A DNA stretch of 64,000 bases from JAMQKA01 sp043951865. Its GTDB lineage: Bacteria; Bacteroidota; Rhodothermia; Balneolales; Balneolaceae. Numbering within the stretch: the first letter of the stretch is position 1; each line of letters begins with the position of its first letter. A program made the translations under genes and the position numbers. The stretch covers positions 155,232 through 219,231 of the forward strand of contig NZ_JBINJF010000006.1 in the NCBI RefSeq assembly GCF_043951865.1, in the 5' to 3' direction. The notes under the pieces are model-generated. The model was not told where the DNA came from. It saw only the letters and a program-made list of their open reading frames with translations, and ran no database searches. Shown here one piece after another: positions 10,264 to 16,498 of this stretch.

Positions 10264-10854
10264 ATGACTATTTTTCCGAAATATTTAGCATCAATTGTAC
10301 TGGCAATATCTCTCCTGGGATGTCAAAATGATACTCCCGAGCAGACACCGCCCGAATCATCGCAGCCGCAATCCGGGCAACAATCGCAGCAACCCGGCCC
10401 AATGGGTGCAATGCAGCAGCAGGCTCCGGAGGTTGATCTTTCTGATGAGGAAGTGGGTACATTTGCGGACGCCATCATGAATGCCCAGCAGATTCAGATG
10501 AAAGCGCAGCAGCAGATGGTGGGAATTATCAAGGAAGAAGGGCTTGACGTTGAAACCTATCAGCAGATCGCAAAATCGACACAGATGGGAGAGTCGCCCG
10601 AAGAGAGTGGAGCCAGCCAAGAAGATATAGAGAAGTTCGAGAGTGCTTCTGAAGCTATGCAGGAAGCCCAAAAAGAGATTCAAAATCAAATAGCCTCGGC
10701 CGTAGAAGAGACCGGTATGGAGATGCAGCGATTCCAGGAAATCAACAGGGCCGTCCAGCAGGATCCCGAACTGCAAAAGCAGATACGATCAAAACTGCAG
10801 GAGCGGATGCAAGGTCAAGGCCAGGGCGTACCGGGAATGCCGCAAGGCAACTAA
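10264..10854 (+). CDS. DUF4168 lipoprotein
   Basis: A 196-residue predicted lipoprotein. The signal peptide ends in the lipobox LLGC (Cys20). A Gln/Pro/Ser-rich low-complexity linker (about 24-60) is followed by a helical DUF4168-like domain, with LSDEEVGTFADAIM near residues 59-72 and a second helical half rich in Gln and Glu. DUF4168 proteins are exported, of unknown function, and widespread in halophilic and marine bacteria. The gene is monocistronic: a strong intrinsic terminator follows 30 bp after the stop. The lipoprotein call is firm, the family call good. Confidence 0.8.
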   Translation: MTIFPKYLASIVLAISLLGCQNDTPEQTPPESSQPQSGQQSQQPGPMGAMQQQAPEVDLSDEEVGTFADAIMNAQQIQMKAQQQMVGIIKEEGLDVETYQQIAKSTQMGESPEESGASQEDIEKFESASEAMQEAQKEIQNQIASAVEETGMEMQRFQEINRAVQQDPELQKQIRSKLQERMQGQGQGVPGMPQGN

Positions 10855-10883
10855 GGACAGAACGCTTTTCAGGCCGATTATTT

Positions 10884-10918
10884 AAATAGCCTGCCTTTAG
10901 GGCAGGCTATTTTTTTTT
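10884..10918 (+). terminator. Strong intrinsic terminator
   Basis: AATAGCCTGCC-TTTA-GGGCAGGCTATT stem-loop followed directly by an uninterrupted T-run, 30 bp after the DUF4168 stop codon. A textbook Rho-independent terminator. Confidence 0.95.
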
Positions 10919-11746
10919 CGCCTTCTCCCGCAAGGGAGACACTGCCCCTGCTTGATCCAATCTCTAACTTGTGATTTGCCTTCAGATCTCGATCCCGCGT
11001 GTTTGTTCCTTTTATCGACTTCATGGTTGTTCTCGCTGTCAATTTATCACTCCTGCAAACATATTTTCAAGGCAGGGCCGAATCAGTTGCATCGCTATGC
11101 GCTCTAACCTGTTTTTATCAGCCTTTTTCCCAATTTTTTCACCGGACAACTGTGCATATAAACACATAAATTAACAGGCCCTTTCTCGATCTATAGAAAT
11201 TGCGTAATTCAGGATAACCAAAAAACATCAAGATAATCTCCCTCCTTAAGGATAGTGCCAAAATCCGTGTTTTTGCGGAATCTGGGAGAAGGTGTTCAAC
11301 TAAGCTGGAAGAGTCCGCTCAGCGATTTGCAGCCCCCTGGCTCAACTTCAGGAACGGCTGAAGTTGAGCGTCTCCCCACAAGAGGAGACGGATATACTCC
11401 GTTCTTACATGGAACGACCGTTAAAAGCAGCCCGGGAATTTTGAGCTTTAGGGGAACATTAGTACTCCATTTTCGCTAACAATATCCTTATGCAGAATCT
11501 CAAACCCAGTGAGACAAAAGCGCTCACTCACAACGAGAAGGATTTAAAAATTATTTAACAATAAAAGCTCCTGTGATTTCGTACCTTTCAACTTCTGCAA
11601 ATTGAATATTATCTACAGCAGGCAGGCAAAACCCCCGGCAAGCAGGTCCACAATTCCATCATGTTTTCCTGCAGGAGACTTTTGGAACGCAGTCGGAGAT
11701 CCTGCACCGATTTGTCAATAACATCTAAACATAAAGAGAGTCGATC
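10919..11746. other. Long non-coding stretch rich in stem-loops
   Basis: No gene longer than a few dozen codons is supported in 830 bp. It holds TCTCCC-GCAA-GGGAGA just after the terminator (10924-10939), three consecutive stem-loops (11340-11416) and AGTGAG-N9-CTCACT around 11508-11528. It could encode a structured RNA or be a decayed element. It ends before a 39-codon reading frame. Confidence 0.5.
11340..11416. other. Three consecutive stem-loops
   Basis: GCTCAACTTCAG-N6-CTGAAGTTGAGC (11340-11369, perfect 12-bp stem) is followed at once by CGTCTCC-N8-GGAGACG (11369-11390). CGTTC-N7-GAACG (11400-11416) comes third. There is no T-run after any of them, so they are not ordinary terminators. 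They may be part of a non-coding RNA or a folded repeat. Confidence 0.6.
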
Positions 11747-11866
11747 ATGGAAGAAGAATTAGAAACGATATCCGAAGAGGAAAAAGAGCAGTTTCGCGAT
11801 CTTTATAAAAAGATCTTAGAGGCTATTGACGCCAACCGCGAAGATGAAAAAGAGCCCACCGCTTGA
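11747..11866 (+). CDS. Small acidic protein, 39 residues
   Basis: Unrecognised small reading frame: MEEELETISEEEKEQFRDLY, then KKILEAIDANREDEKEPTA. It is strongly charged, with 14 Glu and 3 Asp, and predicted as one or two amphipathic helices. A purine-rich AAAGAGAG lies 8-9 nt before the ATG. Amino acid composition is protein-like, unlike chance frames in the surrounding spacer. It sits 130 bp upstream of the DUF4382-like lipoprotein gene, but the putative ECF promoter at 11905-11932 lies between them, so it need not be in the same transcript. Possibly a regulatory or chaperone-like small protein; function unknown. Confidence 0.5.
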   Translation: MEEELETISEEEKEQFRDLYKKILEAIDANREDEKEPTA

Positions 11867-11904
11867 CCCATTCCCGCCTGGCTGAAAAAAAATCAGACTT
11901 CATT

Positions 11905-11932
11905 AGGGGTACCCCTCCGGTTAGTGTGTATT
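11905..11932 (+). promoter_or_regulatory. Candidate ECF-sigma promoter P1
   Basis: AGGGGTA (11905-11911), 14 bp, GTGTATT (11926-11932). Box order and spacing are identical to 13930-13957 upstream of the other Asp-tailed lipoprotein. The first box is part of the palindrome AGGGGTACCCCT. It lies 64 bp before the lipoprotein ATG at 11997. The likely user is the ECF sigma factor at 13330-13920. Confidence 0.65.
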
Positions 11933-11996
11933 GCAAGTGAAAATGGGACTCATCCCGAGCAATCTTTCACAAAACCCAATGTTGAGGTACTTACCC

Positions 11997-12758
11997 ATGA
12001 ACGTTCCAAAACTATTGGCCCTGTTAACAGTAACCGCCGGCTTATTACTTATAGTTACCGGCTGTGACGTTGGCGGCACCAGTGCCGACGGTCCAAAAGA
12101 AGTGGCCGTCAACATGAAGCTTCAGCCGACCCCCAAGGCGAAGGTAACATCCGCAACATCACCCACAACACTTTCTGTCGACACCCTCACTGAAATAAAA
12201 TTTTTGGTAGAGGAGCTGGAACTGGAAAGTGCGATTGCTGGTGACACGCTTGATTTTGAAGCCGAAGACCTTGTGGTCAACCTGCCGCTGGATGGCAGTG
12301 AATTCCAGCTGACTTCCAAAACCGTGCCCGAGGGAGTGTACGAAGAGTTTGAACTGGAGATTGAAAACGATGATGACGTACAGGAAGTAAACGATCCCGA
12401 CTTTTATGACAATGACAGAACGTACTCTATCGTAATTAAAGGGGTATACAACGGTGAAGCTTTTACCTACCGCTCAGAAGAGGATTTTGAAATCGAACTT
12501 GAACTGAATCCCCCGCTGGAGATCACCGAAAACAGCGCCTCCTTTGCAGTCAACATCAGTATTGATCCCGCCATCTGGTTTGCAGACTCACAGAGCGGCA
12601 ACTCGCTGGATCCGACGGATCCGTCAAACCGAGAGAAAATTGATGCCAATATTGAACGATCCTTTGAAGCGGAAAGTGAAGAAGAGGACGACGATGATAT
12701 CGATGATGACGACGACAATGATGAGGATCAGGATGAAGACGATGACGATGATGACTAG
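11997..12758 (+). CDS. DUF4382-like lipoprotein with poly-Asp tail
   Basis: A 253-residue predicted lipoprotein. The frame is open from 11931, but GAGG 9 nt before the ATG at 11997 and the signal peptide that starts there (MNVPKLLALL, lipobox VTGC, Cys23) fix this start. The body is beta-rich, with LSVDTLTEIKFLVEELELES resembling DUF4382-type exported domains; that assignment is tentative. The last 30 or so residues are almost only Asp and Glu (IDDDDDNDEDQDEDDDDDD), which suggests cation binding or an extended acidic spacer. Candidate promoter P1 precedes it and a terminator follows 160 bp downstream. It is probably co-regulated with the DUF5666 lipoprotein. Confidence 0.72.
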   Translation: MNVPKLLALLTVTAGLLLIVTGCDVGGTSADGPKEVAVNMKLQPTPKAKVTSATSPTTLSVDTLTEIKFLVEELELESAIAGDTLDFEAEDLVVNLPLDGSEFQLTSKTVPEGVYEEFELEIENDDDVQEVNDPDFYDNDRTYSIVIKGVYNGEAFTYRSEEDFEIELELNPPLEITENSASFAVNISIDPAIWFADSQSGNSLDPTDPSNREKIDANIERSFEAESEEEDDDDIDDDDDNDEDQDEDDDDDD

Positions 12759-12912
12759 TGTCGTTGTTATTAGGTTCGCAAAGTACAAGTTGCGTCTAAG
12801 TATTTTAAATTCGGCATGAAGGCAAAATATGCACACCTAACTACTGCACGAATTAATCTCATCACAGTAACTTCACCAGGAAATATCATCGACAACTCCG
12901 GCATACCAACCC

Positions 12913-12953
12913 GGACAGGAGTCCCGCTTCGTCAGGGCTCCTGTTTATTTTGT
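12913..12953 (+). terminator. Probable intrinsic terminator
   Basis: ACAGGAG (12915-12921) pairs with CTCCTGT (12938-12944), with a partly paired GC-rich interior, followed by TTTATTTTGT. It lies 155 bp after the DUF4382-like lipoprotein gene and separates it from the sigma-factor gene. Confidence 0.65.
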
Positions 12954-13124
12954 ACAACCCGGCTTCTCGCAGGAGATCTCCTCCAGGTTTAATGCCGGGC
13001 ATCGGGACAAATTCGAAACAAAATTACAGGCTATAAATGGAGCGTTTAATGCGCAACCAACCGGGTTTACGAAACATAATGGTTTTACAAAATCCGCTAT
13101 ATCCAAAGCCTGGCTACACCATGT

Positions 13125-13270
13125 TAGAGGGCTTTGAAAAACCAGGAGTGTTGGTCAAGATCAACCCCTAATCGGATGCGGAACCGCAGTTTATATCCCA
13201 AAAATGAGGGTTTCGAATCCGCGAAAATGACGATATTGGCCAAAATAACGGTTTTGCAAAGCCCTCTTTT
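13125..13270. repeat. Palindromic intergenic repeat, long variant copy G
   Basis: Outer inverted repeat AGAGGGCTTTGAAAAACC / GGTTTTGCAAAGCCCTCT, 18 bp with one mismatch, enclosing about 110 bp. The interior differs from copies A-C but shares TTTATATCCCAA with copy F. The right end is followed by TTTT. Confidence 0.7.
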
Positions 13271-13329
13271 ACTTAACTTGCGGACAGTAAAGGAGAACTT
13301 TTAAAACCAAAAATATCAGTCGATAGCAG

Positions 13330-13920
13330 ATGGCAGATCCCGCTCTTATTCAGCTTATCCTGGTTGCATTGGCCACGTCTCCGGTAGAAGAGCTGGACCA
13401 GGCTGGGCTGGCCGCCCGGATCAGGCAGGGCGACCACGATGCATTCAGATCGTTTTACGAGGCGCATCACCAGTCGCTGTTCCGGTTTCTGCGCAGTAAA
13501 AACATCGATTCAGCAACCACAAAGGATCTCATCCAGCAGGCGTTTGTCTATATCTGGGAACATCGCGATACCATCGATCCTGCAAAATCCCTGCGCGCCT
13601 ACCTGTTTAAAATTTCATACACCCGGATGCTGAACCATGTGCGGGATCACAAAAAATTTGACGGCTCACAACCGATTCCCACGAAACAGACCAAACATAC
13701 CCCCGAAGACGAGGCCCGAGCCAAGGAGCTGAATGTAGCGATCTCCGCCGCAATCGCTGCCATGCCGGAACGGCGCAGCCAGGTCTTCGAACTCTGCTTC
13801 ATGCAACAGCTGACCTATAAAGAGGTGGCTGACGCACTGGATCTGAGCGTAAAAACGATCGAAAATCACATGGGATTGGCCCTCAGGGATATGAGGAAAG
13901 CGCTTCAACAATATATATGA
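13330..13920 (+). CDS. ECF-family RNA polymerase sigma factor
   Basis: A 196-residue sigma-70 family protein with region 2 (about residues 40-105: DAFRSFYEAHHQSLFRFL, then ATTKDLIQQAFVYIWEHR) and region 4 (about 135-190: MPERRSQVFELCFMQQLTYKEV, with helix-turn-helix ALDLSVKTIENHMGLALRDM). It is of the type paired with FecR anti-sigma factors. FecR and a TonB receptor follow at 15.5 and 16.5 kb, but a lipoprotein gene is inserted between sigma and FecR. The N-terminal 27 residues before LAARIRQGDHDAF are unusual, so a slightly later start is possible. Its likely targets are the elements at 11905 and 13930. Confidence 0.92.
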   Translation: MADPALIQLILVALATSPVEELDQAGLAARIRQGDHDAFRSFYEAHHQSLFRFLRSKNIDSATTKDLIQQAFVYIWEHRDTIDPAKSLRAYLFKISYTRMLNHVRDHKKFDGSQPIPTKQTKHTPEDEARAKELNVAISAAIAAMPERRSQVFELCFMQQLTYKEVADALDLSVKTIENHMGLALRDMRKALQQYI

Positions 13921-13929
13921 ATCCGGGTT

Positions 13930-13957
13930 GGGGGTATCCCCCGCCACCGCGTGTATT
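13930..13957 (+). promoter_or_regulatory. Candidate ECF-sigma promoter P2
   Basis: GGGGGTA (13930-13936), 14 bp, GTGTATT (13951-13957), in the gap between the sigma-factor stop and the DUF5666 lipoprotein start, 58 bp before that ATG. The first box lies in the palindrome GGGGGTATCCCCC. It matches P1 box for box with the same spacing. It would let the sigma factor switch on the lipoprotein-FecR-receptor operon. Confidence 0.7.
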
Positions 13958-14015
13958 ACGGGTAGAAACCCATATTTATCCGGAATCAATTACTGACTGA
14001 TTAACCAATGCAATT

Positions 14016-15488
14016 ATGAATACTTCAAAATCAAACTTCTGCCTTCATCACACCATCCCTGTTCTGCTCGTGCTTCTTCTGGTGTTCGCAGCAAGCTGCA
14101 CGCTCGACGGACTGGATGATGAAATTAACGACTCTGTCACCCAGGAAGACCTGCAAGCGGCCAGCCAGATTTTGGGAGAATCACTCTCCTCTGACAACAG
14201 CGGCTTGATGCTAAGCCTGAACGATGCCCTGACAACCATGTCTGCTGATGGATTTGTGACGGATGGAACGAGACCGAAAGCCAATGGCTCATCCCTCCAA
14301 AATGACGACAGCGGACGGGGCAATGAGTCGAATTACAGCTATTCATACGATGCTGCCACCGGAATACATACAATATCATTCACCCGATCGGTTGACCGGC
14401 CGCTGTTCAGCAAGACGGTTACCGATACGCTCAAATATATTTTCAGAGACAACAACGGAAATTTTGTAGAGCTACCCCGGCAGGAGCGAGAGCGCATTGA
14501 GTCGATCGACTTCAACAGCTACCGGCAGGGGTCAACAGAAACCCCCTCCAAAACCTCGTCTTTTCTCCGTACCGACACATTGATCATCAGCGGCGTCTCT
14601 TCGGCGTCGTCCACCCTGCGGATCGACGGGGTCCACAACGGGAGTGGAACATTCAGAACGGAACGGGCTGGTAGACCCGTTACCGAACGGGGATACCAGC
14701 TTGAAATCAACTTCCTGAATATCGAGATCGACAAAGCGGTGGCCGGCCGGGAACTCCGGCAAGGAGTGACGGGGACCCTGACCTGGGAGATGAGTATCGA
14801 AAAGAATACCGATGGAAATGGAGATACGCAGACCCTCACCGGCACCATCGAGATGAACGGGGATGGAACGGCCCTGCTGCGTTTCCAGAATTTCCTGAAG
14901 ATATTCCATGTAAACCTGGATGACGGCGACGTAAAGGACGTGGATCGTGAATTTGAAGGACGTGTAACTTCGGTGAACGAGGAGCGCCGGTCGTTTACCC
15001 TGCGCAGCGGACGTGAAGTTTTTGTCAACGACCAGACTGAATTTGATGATGACTACCGTTCCCTCCGCCAGGTTCGGAATGCGCTGCAAAATGGTACTGA
15101 AGTATGGGCCGAAGGAGAGGGATACCGCGAAGGAAACCGCTTTCTTGCCACTGAAGTCGAATTTGAACGAGAAGATGATGGCGATGACATCGGTGAAGAT
15201 GGCAGTCACGAATTTGAAGCCCGCGTTACCTCCGTCAACCTTGGCTTGAATACCGTAACCCTCGCGGGAGAGGTCATCGTCAGGGTTAACAGCCAGACCG
15301 TTGTTGACGATGACAGCGATTACCGCTCACTCCAGGAGGTCAGTGACGCCCTGGCCCGGGGCGTTGCAGTGGTAGCGGAAGGAGAAGCTGTCGTACCCGC
15401 CGATACGAGTGAGGCCAACCTTCGTGCTCTCGAGATCTCTTTCGAAACCGAGGACGAGAACAGTGATGATGACGACAATGACGATTAA
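14016..15488 (+). CDS. DUF5666-repeat lipoprotein with acidic tail
   Basis: A 490-residue predicted lipoprotein with signal peptide and lipobox near residue 28 (VFAASC). After an N-terminal region without recognised domains come two DUF5666-like beta units, at about 310-385 (FEGRVTSVNEERRSFTLRSG) and 395-475 (FEARVTSVNLGLNTVTLAG). These small OB-like modules recur in exported bacterial proteins of unknown role. The C-terminus is Asp/Glu-rich (EDENSDDDDNDD), like the lipoprotein at 11997. It sits between an ECF sigma gene and fecR and is probably the first gene of the operon driven from P2. It could be the surface sensor or the main output of the regulon. Confidence 0.8.
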   Translation: MNTSKSNFCLHHTIPVLLVLLLVFAASCTLDGLDDEINDSVTQEDLQAASQILGESLSSDNSGLMLSLNDALTTMSADGFVTDGTRPKANGSSLQNDDSGRGNESNYSYSYDAATGIHTISFTRSVDRPLFSKTVTDTLKYIFRDNNGNFVELPRQERERIESIDFNSYRQGSTETPSKTSSFLRTDTLIISGVSSASSTLRIDGVHNGSGTFRTERAGRPVTERGYQLEINFLNIEIDKAVAGRELRQGVTGTLTWEMSIEKNTDGNGDTQTLTGTIEMNGDGTALLRFQNFLKIFHVNLDDGDVKDVDREFEGRVTSVNEERRSFTLRSGREVFVNDQTEFDDDYRSLRQVRNALQNGTEVWAEGEGYREGNRFLATEVEFEREDDGDDIGEDGSHEFEARVTSVNLGLNTVTLAGEVIVRVNSQTVVDDDSDYRSLQEVSDALARGVAVVAEGEAVVPADTSEANLRALEISFETEDENSDDDDNDD

Positions 15489-15516
15489 CATCCAATTGAA
15501 CTCCCAATAAAAGATC

Positions 15517-16482
15517 ATGGACGATCAGCTATCACATAACGATCCGGATCTCGAGCTGGCCCGTCAAATAGGAGATCTGCTGGAGCACGGGCAGTCGCTG
15601 GAATCAGTGGATGATCCGCTCATTCGCGAACTGGCGGCCTACCGCAAGCGGCAACATCGATCGCTGGCCCGGGAACCGATTGACAGCGAGACTCTTTGGA
15701 ATCGAATCCACCAGGCAACAACCCGCAGCGGTCCGGCTCCCGCTGCCCGCATATTCTCCATGCCGGCGGTGCGCTGGGCCGCGGCCGCGGCGATCCTGGT
15801 GGCTGCCCTGTCAGGAATCCTGTATTTACAGTTCTTACAGGAACCTCAACTGGTTGCGGAGTCGGCCTCCGCAGTTGAAACCGTGCAACTTCCTGACGGT
15901 TCCGAAGTTACGCTTCGTCCGCATTCCAGGCTCTTTTCTGTCTCCGAGACCGACGACCAGCTTCTTTACCAACTTTCGGGCGAAGGATATTTTGAAGTCA
16001 TCACAGATCCCTCGCGCACGTTTGCCGTTGCAGCTGGAAGAGGACGCGTAGATGTGCTCGGCACCAGGTTTACTGTAAGCAGCTGGGGAAACCGTACCCA
16101 GGTATTCCTGGAAGAGGGAACCGTTCGTTTTGAGGGGTCCTCAAAAACGGATGCCCTGGTTCTTGAACCAGGACAAGCCGCCGTATTGAACCAGTATCAG
16201 GCAAATCCCGTGCTCACTGAGGGCTCCGCATCAGAGTTTACTGACTGGCTGCGCAACGAGCTGGTCTTTGAGAACAGGTCTGCCAAGCGTATATTTGACG
16301 AGATTGAACAACATTTCGGGATCACCATCTCCGCCCCGCAAAATGTGACGGAGATGTATCTCAGCGGGTCGCTTTCCCTTGAAGATCGAGAAAAAACCCT
16401 TGCGTACCTGGGACAAACACTGGACGGCCGATTCCGGCAGACGGGTGAACGGTCCTACGCCTTTATAACTAACCGAGAGTAG
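15517..16482 (+). CDS. FecR-type anti-sigma factor
   Basis: A 321-residue inner-membrane protein that holds an ECF sigma factor and relays a signal from a TonB receptor. The N-terminal cytoplasmic part (about 1-75) binds sigma. One transmembrane helix follows (about 82-105, RWAAAAAILVAALSGILYL). The periplasmic FecR domain (about 118-215) contains VQLPDGSEVTLRPHSRL and GEGYFEV. A C-terminal DUF4974-like domain (about 245-318, FENRSAKRIFDEIEQHFGI) is typical of Bacteroidota FecR. Its stop is 16 bp before the receptor gene and it starts 28 bp after the DUF5666 lipoprotein, so one operon is likely. Confidence 0.92.
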   Translation: MDDQLSHNDPDLELARQIGDLLEHGQSLESVDDPLIRELAAYRKRQHRSLAREPIDSETLWNRIHQATTRSGPAPAARIFSMPAVRWAAAAAILVAALSGILYLQFLQEPQLVAESASAVETVQLPDGSEVTLRPHSRLFSVSETDDQLLYQLSGEGYFEVITDPSRTFAVAAGRGRVDVLGTRFTVSSWGNRTQVFLEEGTVRFEGSSKTDALVLEPGQAAVLNQYQANPVLTEGSASEFTDWLRNELVFENRSAKRIFDEIEQHFGITISAPQNVTEMYLSGSLSLEDREKTLAYLGQTLDGRFRQTGERSYAFITNRE

Positions 16483-16498
16483 ATATCGAACCAATCAC

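Larger units (their letters stand above)
12759..13329. other. Spacer with terminator and repeat copy G, upstream of ECF sigma
   Basis: No gene. It contains an intrinsic terminator (12913-12953) and palindromic repeat copy G (13125-13270), which ends 60 bp before the sigma-factor start. The sigma-factor promoter should lie here, but no GGGGTA/GTGTATT element is present. Confidence 0.6.

Noticed and set aside
13200..13230. TTCGAATCC resembling a tRNA T-loop
   Set aside because: Found inside repeat copy G. No acceptor stem, anticodon arm or other tRNA arms can be folded around it.
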